From: Microbotryum silenes-acaulis
Lineage: Eukaryota; Basidiomycota; Microbotryomycetes; Microbotryales; Microbotryaceae
Direction of reading: 5' to 3'
Length of the DNA: 16,091 nucleotides
NCBI GenBank assembly: GCA_003665825.1
Contig: QPFY01000082.1
Location: forward strand, 1 to 16,091
The notes under the pieces: generated by a model
The model's database searches: none
The model's input: only the letters and a program-made list of their open reading frames with translations
What the model was told of the DNA's origin: nothing
Made by a program: the position numbers and the translations under genes
Part shown: positions 1 to 8,843 of the stretch, one piece after another
Position numbering within the stretch: the stretch's first letter is position 1
Layout of the letters: every line of letters begins with the position of its first letter

Positions 1-1833
1 AAACGCGCGGTTCGTCTCTAACTCCACTTCGGCGAGCCAAGTCTGGAAGGTCGGGAAGACGTCGCTTTTGGATCGATCGCGTATGCCCAGAGTTTGCGAG
101 AGTGGTCGTCAAGAAATGTGACAAGGTAGCGCTTCCCGGTCAAGGACGGAGTGGGGAACGAAAAGGACATCGCTGTGCACGAGGCCGAGTCTCTCGGGGG
201 AATGCGACTCAGAGTCGGGAAAAGGAAGACGGTGGCCTTTGGAACCAAGGCAAGCATTGCAAACAAACTCCTCTACGTCTTTGTCACTGTACCCGGCCCC
301 AAACCCGTCCAGCAAACCTGCGGCGATCATCTTCTGTATAGAGGATGGGGCAAGATGGCCGAGGCAGCGGTGAAGGGTAAGCAGGGGCACGGTAGACTCA
401 GAACGCGAGAGAAGGGCAAGCTGCTGACACTTGGTGTGATCCGCGTCCAAAGGTAGAGACCGTCGTTAACCCTGGTACCGTGAGCAATGGCCTGGCCGTC
501 CTTGGCGATGTCGATGCCGTCGCTGGTGAAGGCGAGTCGAACGCGGTCGGTGTCGCAGAGGCGAGAAACAGAGAGGAGGTTGACGTGGAGGCCCGGCGTG
601 TGCAGAACGCCACGCAGCGTGATCGGATGTCCGGTCTTGGCAACGAACGCTACGTCCCCCATACCAATGGCCGTGATACCGCCGGCGATGCCGCCGATCT
701 TGGTGTGCGCCGTCTGGCGATAAGCCGTGAATAGAGAGCGATCGGCGACCATGTGTGCCGTGGCGCCCGAGTCGACTACAAAGGCGTCAGTCGGGAGTTG
801 CCGGCGAGCGAACAGGCAGGAGGCGAAATAGCCGATGTTAGGCTGTTGAGGGGGGAGAGACGTGTCGTCCTGGTTGTCGTCGCCGGTGTGTTTCTGTTCG
901 CCCCGGTGCTTGCAGTCGAGGGCCCAGTGACCTTTCTTGTGGCAGCGGCGGCAGGGGCCGGCGGCGGGTGTGTCGCCCGTGAGGTGCAGTCGCGCAGACG
1001 GTGGCCGGGGGCGCGGCAGGCGGGACAAGGGGAGGCGGTGGCGAGCATGCCGAGTGCGATGACGAGAGTCCCGCCGAGCGAAGCTGGATGCGAATGCGAT
1101 CCGTCAGCGTCGTGAGTTCCGGGAGGTCGCGTTGGTTGCGCTGCTCGTCCGTGAACGTGAGTCGGAAGCTGTCGAGGCAGGGTGGGACCATGGCGAGCAC
1201 GTGAGTGGCGAGCACGTCGTTGAGCGAGGTTTTGGCGTCGCGGATTTCCTGCGCGATCGACATGTATTCACGGAGCCACGTGTCGTACGCCTCGACGGAG
1301 GCAGGCATCTTCCTGAAGTCCCAAAGGCGGGCGAACAACTCGAGGGTACGAGTGGCGTCGTCCGGTGCGAAACGAGCCTTGAGTGCGGCGAAGATGCGTG
1401 GTGCCGACAGGTCGTCGCTGGGGATGGTGTCGAGGGTGGCTGAGACGTCGGCTGAGTCGATCGAGCCAACGATGATTTCACGCGCGGCGTCGTCACGGGC
1501 GGCAAGCTGGTCGGCCGTCCACGTCGGGGGAATGACACCGTCAAGAACGTAACCACGGGCTTGATTTGGAAGCGCGAGACGGAGTTGACGTAACCAGTTT
1601 GTAAACGACTTAGGGCCGTCAAGGCGAGCGTGCTTGGGGAACACGACTTTTGATGCGGTGGCGGTGTTTGCCTGCGTGGCAGTGACGGGCGGGGAGGCGG
1701 CGGCGGCGGCAGGGGGCTGTGAGGCCTGTAGAGCGGCAAGCTGTGCCTGTAGCGTGGCGATTTGCACGCTGATCGAAGGGTCAGGGGAGCTGATGTCCCT
1801 GGGGGGCGAAGGCGGGGCGGGGGAGCTGTCCAT
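1..1833 (-). pseudogene. Gag-protease-integrase part of A1 polyprotein, frameshifted
   Basis: From the start at 1833, Gag reads normally to about residue 262. It then loses the frame at a missing G near 1049, just before the first zinc knuckle. Against A2 there are six single-base indels (near 10, 71, 164, 452, 965 and 1049) and one 3-base in-frame loss near 850. Protease DSGA (D codon 771-773), the integrase zinc site and the first catalytic Asp can be recognised in separate frames. The near absence of substitutions makes base-calling error as likely as real decay. The second Asp and Glu of integrase, RT and RNase H lie outside the window. Confidence 0.88.
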
Positions 1834-1901
1834 GCTGCGATGGTGCGATGGGCTGGGGCGGCTCGAGTGGCTGGGCTCGAGGGAAAAATTTCAAGCGGCG
1901 G

Positions 1902-1927
1902 GGCTGGTAGCTCGTGGGCTTATAACC
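1902..1927 (-). promoter_or_regulatory. Primer-binding site of A1
   Basis: Identical to the A2 site: GGTTATAAGCCC directly after the LTR, complementary to a tRNA anticodon arm with loop CUUAUAA. Confidence 0.73.
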
Positions 1928-2256
1928 TATTCGATCAACTCTACTACGTCAGCGATGTAGTTATAGCCAAGAGTGATGAATATCATTTCAACATACCTAT
2001 TCGATCAACTCTACTACGTCAGCGATGTAGTTATAGCCAAGAGTGATGAATAGGAATCTAACAGTAAGGGAGCCGCGCGCCCCAAGTCCTCAGCCAGCGA
2101 GCCTCGGGGCTGAGCCAATGTGCCAGGCTCGCTGCGCGCGCCTAAGTCCTGGGCCGATGCGCCCGGCTCGCTCCGCGCGCCTAAGTCCTGGGCCGATGCG
2201 CCCGGCTCGCTCCGCGCGCCTAAGTCCTGACCCGAGCGGAGAGTGGATTCCTCACA
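1928..2256 (-). repeat. 5' LTR of A1
   Basis: A 329-bp LTR with the same ends as in A2, three 39-bp units (2113-2229) and two 55-bp units (1928-1982 and 1998-2052). It fills, with the 94-nt leader, the gene-free stretch between the A1 start codon and A-host. Confidence 0.93.
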
Positions 2257-3065
2257 TTCGTTGCCAAGACCGGACATCCGATCACGCTGCGTGGCGTTCT
2301 GCACACGCCGGGCCTCCACGTCAACCTCCTCTCCGTCTCTCGCCTCTGCGACACCGACCGCGTTCGACTCGCCTTCACCAGCGACGGCATCGACATCGCC
2401 AAGGACGGCCAGGCCATTGCTCACGGTACCAGGGTTAACGACGGTCTCTACCTTTTGGACGCGGACCACACCAAGTGTCAGCAGCTTGCCTTTCTCTCGC
2501 GTTCTGAGTCGACCGTGCCCCTGCTTACCCTTCACCGCTGCCTCGGCCATCTTGCCCCATCCTCTATACAGAAGATGATCGCCGCAGGTTTGCTGGACGG
2601 GTTTGGGGCCGGGTACAGTGACAAAGACGTAGAGGAGTTTGTTTGCAATGCTTGCCTTGGTTCCAAAGGCCACCGTCTTCCTTTTCCCGACTCTGAGTCG
2701 CATTCCCCCGAAAGACTCGGCCTCGTGCACAGCGATGTCCTTTCGTTCCCCACTCCGTCCTTGACCGGGAAGCGCTACCTTGTCACATTTCTTGACGACC
2801 ACTCTCGCAAACTCTGGGCATACGCGATCGATCACAAAAGCGACGTCTTCCCGACCTTCCAGACTTGGCTCGCCGAAGTGGAGTTAGAGACGAACGAGCG
2901 TTTAAAAACCCTTCGCACCGACAACGGCGGGGAGTACCAATCGAACGCATTCACGGAGTTCTGCAAGTCCAGGGGTATTCGTCGTCAATATTCTATCCCC
3001 TACACACCTCAGCAAAACGGTCGTGCCGAACGTGTCAATCTCTCCATCGTCGAGGGCGTCCTTGC
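2257..3065 (+). pseudogene. A-host gag-pol, first visible part (protease C-end to integrase)
   Basis: Open throughout and in frame from [13 protein letters not shown] (C-terminal part of the protease) through the integrase zinc site (HRCLGH, VCNAC), the first two catalytic Asp ([12 protein letters not shown]) and the catalytic Glu in [10 protein letters not shown]. It then breaks at SIVEGVLA where A2 entered. The gag and start codon are missing because A1 sits at its left edge. Substitutions against A2 are few, for example GER for GAR before LKTL and EYQ for EYR after DNGG. It has no start and no intact downstream part, so it cannot make a full polyprotein. Confidence 0.9.
3061..3065. repeat. 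Target-site duplication of A2, left copy (CTTGC)
   Basis: The five bases CTTGC directly left of A2 recur directly right of it at 8294-8298. Five-base duplications are usual for copia integrases. This pair fixes the element ends and shows that the LTR ends in ...GAATA. Confidence 0.92.
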
Positions 3066-3190
3066 TATTCGATCAACTCTACTACGTCAGCGATGTAGTT
3101 ATAGCCAAGAGTGATCAATATCATTTCAACATACCTATTCGATCAACTCTACTACGTCAGCGATGTAGTTATAGCCAAGAGTGATGAATA
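3066..3190. repeat. Duplicated 55-bp unit at the 3' end of the family A LTR
   Basis: A 55-bp unit occurs twice with a 70-bp period (3066-3120 and 3136-3190), as in all four family A LTRs. Its ends form an imperfect inverted repeat (TATTCGATCA and TGATGAATA). It contains GGCTATAACTAC and CTGACGTAG, which resemble a TATA element and a bZIP half-site. No function is shown by the sequence. Confidence 0.8.
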
Positions 3191-6100
3191 GGAATCTAAC
3201 AGTAAGGGAGCCGCGCGCCCCAAGTCCTCAGCCAGCGAGCCTCGGGGCTGAGCCAATGTGCCAGGCTCGCTGCGCGCGCCTAAGTCCTGGGCCGATGCGC
3301 CCGGCTCGCTCCGCGCGCCTAAGTCCTGGGCCGATGCGCCCGGCTCGCTCCGCGCGCCTAAGTCCTGACCCGAGCGGAGAGTGGATTCCTCACACCCCCC
3401 CCCACGCGAACGCGAGGTAGACTTGAGCCGTGGGTGCCGCGTCCGGAGGCCTAGAGCATAGCAATGTATACCAAAAATCTTGGGACCCAGCGCTTTGGTG
3501 AATAGGTCCGCAACCATGTCCGCTGTGCCAACGTGTGAGAGGGAGATATCGCCTCGGTTGACCATGTCGCGGACAAAATGCTCGCGGAGGCGTATGTGTC
3601 GAGTGCCGGAGGTGCGAACGGGGTCGTGAGCGACGGCGGCCGCGGCCTCGTTGTCGGTGAAGATGTGAGCTGCATCGATCGGGCGAACGTGGAGCTCGGA
3701 GAGGAGTTGCGTAAGGTAAATCGCTTCCTTACCAGCGTGCGACAAGGCGAGGTATTCGGCATCAGTGGTGGAATCCGCCACCCGAGTCTGACGCTTCGAT
3801 GACCAAGAGACGGCGGAGCCGGCCAAGTAAAAGACGAAGCCCATTGTGGAGATGGACGTGTCGACGCAGGCACCCCAGTTCGCATCGGAATACCCAACCA
3901 CACCCGTAACTTTGGCTGGACCGCGGGCGTAGAGTAGCTCATCGCGGTACGTGGCGCGAAGGTAGCGAAGGACGTGTTTGACGGCAATCCAATGACGGCG
4001 GCCAGGGTTGTTGGCGAACCGGGACAAGTACGAGACGGCGAAGGCAATGTCGGGTCGAGTGCCAAGGGAAATGTACAGGAGGGAGCCAATGGCTTGTAGG
4101 TACCACGATCGAATGCGCTCCGTTCCTTGACCCGGAACTGCCGTGAGCGAGAGGCCGGGCGTCATTGGCACCGTAGCGCCGCGTGTCGTGGTGTCGAAGT
4201 GAAACCGGGCGAGCACGTCCATGATGTAGCGTTCCTGGGATAGGGCAATGGAGCCGTCGTCCAGGCGGCGGATTTGGATGCCGAGGATGTATTCCGCGGG
4301 GCCGAGTCGTTTGACGCCGTATCGTTGTTCGAGGCCGGAGATGACGCGTTCGATCTCGTCGAGGGCGGGGCTGACAATGAGGAGATCGTCGACATACAAG
4401 GCGATATAATGGGGCCGTTGCTGATCATCAATGTGAGAGTAAATGCAGTGATCAGTGCCCGTTGCCTTGTACCCGAGACTCCTGAGTGATGTGTCAATGT
4501 GGCGATTCCAGATGCGACCGGCCTGCTTGAGACCGTAGATTGAGCGCCGCAGGCGGAGAATCTTATCACTTGGGAAGTCGAAACCTCGTGGCGTCGTCAT
4601 CCAGATATCGTGATCGAGCTCGCCGTGGAGGTAAGCCTTGTCGATGTCGGCCTGATGAACGTGGTAACCATTGGCAGCGGCGAGGGCAAGGAGGCAGCGA
4701 ATGGAGGAGAACCGGGCGACGGGTGCGAAAGTCTCCGAGAAGTCGATGCCGTCGCGTTGTCGGTTACCTTGCGCTACGAGACGTGCCTTGTGCCCCGTGA
4801 CTTCGCCGCGTGCGTCGCGTTTGGTCTTCCAGACGAACTTGGAGGTGACGATAGTGGCGCCCGGTGGTACGGAGGATCGAGGCTCGATGGTGAACACCTT
4901 GAAGTCGTCGCGCATGGCGGTGAACTCGGCGGCGGCAGCCTGAGCCCAGATGTCGTGCTCGTCGCTGGACATTGCTTCGCGCCAGGTCTGAGGATCGCTA
5001 GTAATCGACTTGACGGGCTCGATGGCGTCGAGGGTGGGGTCGTCGTCGTCTGTGGCGATGAAGGCGCGGTGGTGGCGAGAGAGGAAATCGATCTCATCAG
5101 GGGAGTCGTCATCGGAGGGCTGTTCAGCGGGGGCAATGGCGGGTGCGGGCGTCACCAGGGTGTCGTCGTCGGATCGATGTACGTCCATCAGGTTGAGGCG
5201 AACCGCGGTGTTGGAGTTGAGGAGGTCAAGCGGGTCGTCCGAGTCATCGAGGGACGGTCCTCCGGCCGAGGACGTGGCGGGCGACGAAAGCGGGACAAGC
5301 GACGGGGACGGCGAGGGGCTGATATCTGTAGAATTAAGTAAGGATCCGCCAGTGTACCCTGGGGCCACGTCAACGGCGCTCATGGCAGAATCATCAAGAG
5401 AGGATGAGACGTCCATGTGCGCCGACCTTACTAGTGGGGTCCTCGTCTTGACGGCGGGGGCGGGCGTGTCGGCGGGAATGACGAACTGGCGTTCGGTGTT
5501 GTCCACATCGACGGGCGTGTTGATTGGGAGGCCGGGGAAGTCGTCGTCGAGGAAGGTGGCATTTCGGCCAATCACAACCTTGTTGGTATAATGGTCGAAG
5601 AAACGGAAAGCCTTGGAGGCGAGGTCGTAACCGGTGAAGATCACGCGCGCGGCCTTGGGGTCGAGCTTGCTGCGAAGGTCCGGCGCGACCGTGAGCCAGG
5701 CCGCGCAGCCGAACGGGTGGAGGGCGGTGGTGGTGGTGCGTCGGCCGTTCCAAACGGATTCTGGAGTCTGTTTGGCCAAAGCTGAGTGTGAGCACCTGTT
5801 TTTGCAATAAACGAAGTACGCAGCCGCTTCATCCCAAAAGGTGGCCGGCAGATGGGAGTCAGCAAGGAGGGCGAGGATGCCCTCGACAATGGAGAGATTG
5901 ACACGTTCGGCACGACCGTTTTGCTGAGGTGTGTAGGGGATAGAGTATTGACGACGAATGCCCCTGGACTTGCAGAACTCCGTGAATGCGTTCGATCGGT
6001 ACTCCCCGCCGTTGTCAGTGCGAAGGGTTTTTAAACGCGCGTTCGTCTCTAACTCCACTTCGGCGAGCCAAGTCTGGAAGGTCGGGAAGACGTCGCTTTT

Positions 6101-7870
6101 GTGATCGATCGCGTATGCCCAGAGTTTGCGAGAGTGGTCGTCAAGAAATGTGACAAGGTAGCGCTTCCCGGTCAAGGACGGAGTGGGGAACGAAAGGACA
6201 TCGCTGTGCACGAGGCCGAGTCTCTCGGGGGAATGCGACTCAGAGTCGGGAAAAGGAAGACGGTGGCCTTTGGAACCAAGGCAAGCATTGCAAACAAACT
6301 CCTCTACGTCTTTGTCACTGTACCCGGCCCCAAACCCGTCCAGCAAACCTGCGGCGATCATCTTCTGTATAGAGGATGGGGCAAGATGGCCGAGGCAGCG
6401 GTGAAGGGTAAGCAGGGGCACGGTAGACTCAGAACGCGAGAGAAGGGCAAGCTGCTGACACTTGGTGTGATCCGCGTCCAAAAGGTAGAGACCGTCGTTA
6501 ACCCTGGTACCGTGAGCAATGGCCTGGCCGTCCTTGGCGATGTCGATGCCGTCGCTGGTGAAGGCGAGTCGAACGCGGTCGGTGTCGCAGAGGCGAGAAA
6601 CAGAGAGGAGGTTGACGTGGAGGCCCGGCGTGTGCAGAACGCCACGCAGCGTGATCGGATGTCCGGTCTTGGCAACGAACGCTACGTCCCCCATACCAAT
6701 GGCCGTGATACCGCCGGCGATGCCGCCGATCTTGGTGTGCGCCGTCTGGCGATAAGCCGTGAATAGAGAGCGATCGGCGACCATGTGTGCCGTGGCGCCC
6801 GAGTCGACTACAAAGGCGTCAGTCGGGAGTTGCCGGCGAGCGAACAGGCAGGAGGCGAAATAGCCGATGTTAGGCTGTTGAGCGGCGGGGAGAGACGTGT
6901 CGTCCTGGTTGTCGTCGCCGGTGTGTTTCTGTTCGCCCCGGTGCTTGCAGTCGAGGGCCCAGTGACCTTTCTTGTGGCAGCGGCGGCAGGGGCCGGCGGG
7001 CGGGTGTGTCGCCCGTGAGGTGCAGTCGCGCAGACGGTGGCCGGGGGCGCGGCAGGCGGGACAAGGGGAGGCGGTGGCGAGCATGGCCGAGTGCGATGAC
7101 GAGAGTCCCGCCGAGCGAAGCTGGATGCGAATGCGATCCGTCAGCGTCGTGAGTTCCGGGAGGTCGCGTTGGTTGCGCTGCTCGTCCGTGAACGTGAGTC
7201 GGAAGCTGTCGAGGCAGGGTGGGACCATGGCGAGCACGTGAGTGGCGAGCACGTCGTTGAGCGAGGTTTTGGCGTCGCGGATTTCCTGCGCGATCGACAT
7301 GTATTCACGGAGCCACGTGTCGTACGCCTCGACGGAGGCAGGCATCTTCCTGAAGTCCCAAAGGCGGGCGAACAACTCGAGGGTACGAGTGGCGTCGTCC
7401 GGTGCGAAACGAGCCTTGAGTGCGGCGAAGATGCGTGGTGCCGACAGGTCGTCGCTGGGGATGGTGTCGAGGGTGGCTGAGACGTCGGCTGAGTCGATCG
7501 AGCCAACGATGATTTCACGCGCGGCGTCGTCACGGGCGGCAAGCTGGTCGGCCGTCCACGTCGGGGGAATGACACCGTCAAGAACGTAACCACGGGCTTG
7601 ATTTGGAAGCGCGAGACGGAGTTGACGTAACCAGTTTGTAAACGACTTAGGGCCGTCAAGGCGAGCGTGCTTGGGGAACACGACTTTTGATGCGGTGGCG
7701 GTGTTTGCCTGCGTGGCAGTGACGGGCGGGGAGGCGGCGGCGGCGGCAGGGGGCTGTGAGGCCTGTAGAGCGGCAAGCTGTGCCTGTAGCGTGGCGATTT
7801 GCACGCTGATCGAAGGGTCAGGGGAGCTGATGTCCCTGGGGGGCGAAGGCGGGGCGGGGGAGCTGTCCAT
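3152..7870 (-). CDS. gag-pol: Gag-Pol polyprotein of Ty1/copia element A2 (1572 aa, intact)
   Basis: Single-frame polyprotein that makes the particle, cuts itself, copies the RNA and integrates the cDNA. Visible domains: copia-type Gag (about 1-260); two CX2CX4HX4C zinc knuckles at C270-C283 and C295-C308; aspartic protease with DSGA at D356; integrase zinc site H490, H495, C527, C530; DD35E triad D557, D619, E655; a Ser/Asp-rich linker (about 740-970); RT with D1075 in [11 protein letters not shown] and YVDD at 1159-1162; RNase H with D1329, E1372, D1406, ending near ADLFTKAL. The start codon has A at -3 and G at +4, and lies 94 nt after the primer-binding site. Gag and Pol share a frame with no shift or stop between them. 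The frame then crosses the polypurine tract, so the last 80 residues (from C1493) are encoded by the 3' LTR and include 13-residue repeats of the type [14 protein letters not shown] candidate 106-nt intron lies in the linker. Confidence 0.96.
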   Translation of the reverse strand: MDSSPAPPSPPRDISSPDPSISVQIATLQAQLAALQASQPPAAAAASPPVTATQANTATASKVVFPKHARLDGPKSFTNWLRQLRLALPNQARGYVLDGVIPPTWTADQLAARDDAAREIIVGSIDSADVSATLDTIPSDDLSAPRIFAALKARFAPDDATRTLELFARLWDFRKMPASVEAYDTWLREYMSIAQEIRDAKTSLNDVLATHVLAMVPPCLDSFRLTFTDEQRNQRDLPELTTLTDRIRIQLRSAGLSSSHSAMLATASPCPACRAPGHRLRDCTSRATHPPAGPCRRCHKKGHWALDCKHRGEQKHTGDDNQDDTSLPAAQQPNIGYFASCLFARRQLPTDAFVVDSGATAHMVADRSLFTAYRQTAHTKIGGIAGGITAIGMGDVAFVAKTGHPITLRGVLHTPGLHVNLLSVSRLCDTDRVRLAFTSDGIDIAKDGQAIAHGTRVNDGLYLLDADHTKCQQLALLSRSESTVPLLTLHRCLGHLAPSSIQKMIAAGLLDGFGAGYSDKDVEEFVCNACLGSKGHRLPFPDSESHSPERLGLVHSDVLSFPTPSLTGKRYLVTFLDDHSRKLWAYAIDHKSDVFPTFQTWLAEVELETNARLKTLRTDNGGEYRSNAFTEFCKSRGIRRQYSIPYTPQQNGRAERVNLSIVEGILALLADSHLPATFWDEAAAYFVYCKNRCSHSALAKQTPESVWNGRRTTTTALHPFGCAAWLTVAPDLRSKLDPKAARVIFTGYDLASKAFRFFDHYTNKVVIGRNATFLDDDFPGLPINTPVDVDNTERQFVIPADTPAPAVKTRTPLVRSAHMDVSSSLDDSAMSAVDVAPGYTGGSLLNSTDISPSPSPSLVPLSSPATSSAGGPSLDDSDDPLDLLNSNTAVRLNLMDVHRSDDDTLVTPAPAIAPAEQPSDDDSPDEIDFLSRHHRAFIATDDDDPTLDAIEPVKSITSDPQTWREAMSSDEHDIWAQAAAAEFTAMRDDFKVFTIEPRSSVPPGATIVTSKFVWKTKRDARGEVTGHKARLVAQGNRQRDGIDFSETFAPVARFSSIRCLLALAAANGYHVHQADIDKAYLHGELDHDIWMTTPRGFDFPSDKILRLRRSIYGLKQAGRIWNRHIDTSLRSLGYKATGTDHCIYSHIDDQQRPHYIALYVDDLLIVSPALDEIERVISGLEQRYGVKRLGPAEYILGIQIRRLDDGSIALSQERYIMDVLARFHFDTTTRGATVPMTPGLSLTAVPGQGTERIRSWYLQAIGSLLYISLGTRPDIAFAVSYLSRFANNPGRRHWIAVKHVLRYLRATYRDELLYARGPAKVTGVVGYSDANWGACVDTSISTMGFVFYLAGSAVSWSSKRQTRVADSTTDAEYLALSHAGKEAIYLTQLLSELHVRPIDAAHIFTDNEAAAAVAHDPVRTSGTRHIRLREHFVRDMVNRGDISLSHVGTADMVADLFTKALGPKIFGIHCYALGLRTRHPRLKSTSRSRGGGCEESTLRSGQDLGARSEPGASAQDLGARSEPGASAQDLGARSEPGTLAQPRGSLAEDLGRAAPLLLDSYSSLLAITTSLT
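3251..3367. repeat. 39-bp tandem repeat array in the family A LTR
   Basis: Three head-to-tail 39-bp units (3251-3289, 3290-3328, 3329-3367). The last two are identical and the first is a variant. The same array is at 2113-2229 and 8150-8266, and an altered one with an added partial unit at 10802-10944. The unit is a multiple of 3, so the gag-pol frame reads it as 13-residue repeats. It lies in the presumed U3 part of the LTR and could hold repeated activator sites; that is inference. Confidence 0.88.
3395..3403 (-). promoter_or_regulatory. Polypurine tract of A2
   Basis: Nine consecutive G on the element strand directly before the 3' LTR (CGCGT, G9, TGTGAGG), at the position where plus-strand DNA synthesis is primed. 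The run lies inside the gag-pol frame and is read as three Gly codons. A change of one base in the run would alter the C-terminus of the polyprotein. Confidence 0.8.
5326..5431 (-). other. Candidate 106-nt intron in the integrase-RT linker of A2
   Basis: On the element strand the block starts GTAAGG after CCCACTA and ends CTTACTTAATTCTACAG. This gives a donor, a CTNAC-type branch site and an acceptor at spacings usual for small fungal introns. The same 106-nt block is present in A-host and, with 5 mismatches, in the divergent element C. Unspliced, it is read through as coding sequence. Spliced, it shifts the frame (106 is 1 modulo 3) and the new frame ends at 5188, adding about 45 mostly basic and Pro-rich residues and no RT. 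Splicing itself cannot be seen here. A conserved peptide or a recombination tract are alternatives. Confidence 0.5.
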
Positions 7871-7938
7871 GCTGCGATGGTGCGATGGGCTGGGGCGGCT
7901 CGAGTGGCTGGGCTCGAGGGAAAAATTTCAAGCGGCGG

Positions 7939-7964
7939 GGCTGGTAGCTCGTGGGCTTATAACC
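7939..7964 (-). promoter_or_regulatory. Primer-binding site of A2 (half-tRNA type)
   Basis: Directly after the 5' LTR the element strand reads GGTTATAAGCCCACGAGC. Its complement ends GGGCTTATAACC, which looks like a tRNA anticodon arm (loop CUUAUAA plus two stem bases), not an acceptor end; there is no TGG at the start. Drosophila copia is primed by an internal fragment of tRNA initiator Met cut in the same place. As written, the loop reads as anticodon UAU (Ile). Initiator Met (loop CUCAUAA) with one mismatch is the alternative. Confidence 0.75.
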
Positions 7965-8293
7965 TATTCGATCAACTCTACTACGTCAGCGATGTAGTTA
8001 TAGCCAAGAGTGATCAATATCATTTCAACATACCTATTCGATCAACTCTACTACGTCAGCGATGTAGTTATAGCCAAGAGTGATGAATAGGAATCTAACA
8101 GTAAGGGAGCCGCGCGCCCCAAGTCCTCAGCCAGCGAGCCTCGGGGCTGAGCCAATGTGCCAGGCTCGCTGCGCGCGCCTAAGTCCTGGGCCGATGCGCC
8201 CGGCTCGCTCCGCGCGCCTAAGTCCTGGGCCGATGCGCCCGGCTCGCTCCGCGCGCCTAAGTCCTGACCCGAGCGGAGAGTGGATTCCTCACA
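7965..8293 (-). repeat. 5' LTR of element A2
   Basis: A 329-bp long terminal repeat. On the element strand it begins TGTGAGGAATCC and ends TTGATCGAATA, directly before the primer-binding site. It matches the 3' LTR at 3066-3394 base for base by eye. It should hold the promoter and the start of the genomic RNA. It contains three 39-bp tandem units (8150-8266) and two 55-bp units (7965-8019 and 8035-8089). With the leader, it explains the gene-free stretch 7871-8298. Confidence 0.94.
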
Positions 8294-8298
8294 CTTGC
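8294..8298. repeat. Target-site duplication of A2, right copy (CTTGC)
   Basis: Right-hand partner of the duplicate at 3061-3065. The A-host coding sequence continues in frame directly after it ([13 protein letters not shown]), as in the homologous stretch of A2. Confidence 0.92.
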
Positions 8299-8737
8299 CC
8301 TCCTTGCTGACTCCCATCTGCCGGCCACCTTTTGGGATGAAGCGGCTGCATACTTCGTTTATTGCAAAAACAGGTGCTCACACTCAGCTTTGGCCAAACA
8401 GACTCCAGAATCCGTTTGGAACGGCCAACGCACCACCGCCACCGCCCTCCACCCGTTCGGCTGCGCGGCCTGGCTCACGGTCGCGCCGAACCTTCGCAGC
8501 AAGCTCGACCCCAAGGCCGCGCGCGTGATCTTCACCGGTTACGACCTCGCCTCCAAGGCTTTCCGTTTCTTCGACCATTCTACCAACAAGGTTGTGATTG
8601 GCCGAAATGCCACCTTCCTCGACGACGACTTCCCCGGTCTACCAATCAACACGCCCGTCGATGCGGACGACACCGAACGCCAGTTCGTCATTCCCGCCGA
8701 CACGCCCGCCCCAGCCGTCAAGACGAGGACCCCACTA

Positions 8738-8843
8738 GTAAGGTCGGCGCACATGGACGTCTCATCCTCTCTTGATGATTCTGCCATGAGCGCCGTTGAC
8801 GTGGCCCCAGGGTACACTGGCGGATCCTTACTTAATTCTACAG
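8738..8843 (+). other. Candidate 106-nt intron in the linker of A-host
   Basis: Same block as in A2: GTAAGG donor after the codon CTA, CTTAC at 8827-8831, and the acceptor AG at 8842-8843. Splicing would join CTA to ATACCAGCC in a new frame. That frame runs to a stop ending at 8981 and encodes an Arg- and Pro-rich tail of about 45 residues starting [10 protein letters not shown]. Confidence 0.5.

Larger units (their letters stand above)
1..2256 (-). mobile_element. Family A copia element, 5' part (element A1, cut by the window)
   Basis: Minus-strand family A copy with 5' LTR at 1928-2256, a primer-binding site, and gag to mid-integrase at 1-1833. The rest runs off the left edge. It entered A-host within the codons for AFVAKTG; the flank TTCGT (2257-2261) should recur at its far end outside the window. 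From about 1060 to 1927 it reads the same as A2, and its LTR differs from the A2 LTRs at one position (1978). Confidence 0.93.
3066..3394 (-). repeat. 3' LTR of element A2
   Basis: A 329-bp LTR reading as identical to the 5' copy. It is preceded on the element strand by a run of nine G (the polypurine tract) and followed by the target duplicate. The gag-pol frame runs into it and stops at 3152-3154, so most of the LTR is translated in this copy. The first 55-bp unit carries C at 3116, where A1 and A-host have G at the equivalent place. Confidence 0.94.
3066..8293 (-). mobile_element. Complete Ty1/copia retrotransposon, family A (element A2)
   Basis: A full-length LTR retrotransposon on the minus strand: 5' LTR at 7965-8293, primer-binding site next to it, one gag-pol frame, a nine-G polypurine tract, and 3' LTR at 3066-3394. 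It is flanked by CTTGC on both sides (3061-3065 and 8294-8298), the 5-bp duplication expected of copia integrases. The two LTRs read as identical along all 329 bp and the frame has no break, so the insertion is recent and the element is plausibly active. It sits inside the integrase region of another family A copy on the opposite strand (A-host), whose frame resumes exactly once the insert and one duplicate are set aside. The protein order PR-IN-RT-RH excludes a Ty3/gypsy element. Confidence 0.96.

Noticed and set aside
3251..3367. CRISPR-like array
   Set aside because: The 39-bp units are head to tail without spacers, sit inside LTRs and recur with each LTR.
4385..4396. RT of a retron, group II intron or diversity-generating element
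   Set aside because: The YVDD RT is fused in frame to Gag, protease, integrase and RNase H in the copia order, between LTRs.
4610..5341. Antisense open frame of 243 codons opposite the A2 linker and RT, with a twin at 8828-9559
   Set aside because: It mirrors the polyprotein on the other strand and recurs only because the element is duplicated. GC-rich codon use opens antisense frames; no domain is visible.
6101..6766. Antisense frame of 221 codons opposite protease and integrase of A2, also seen at 2014-2835
   Set aside because: It is a shadow of the conserved gag-pol frame; the copy opposite A-host follows the same sequence.
7939..7964. A genuine tRNA gene fragment next to the LTR
   Set aside because: Only a D-arm and anticodon-arm-like stretch exists, always adjacent to a 5' LTR; no T-arm or acceptor stem follows.
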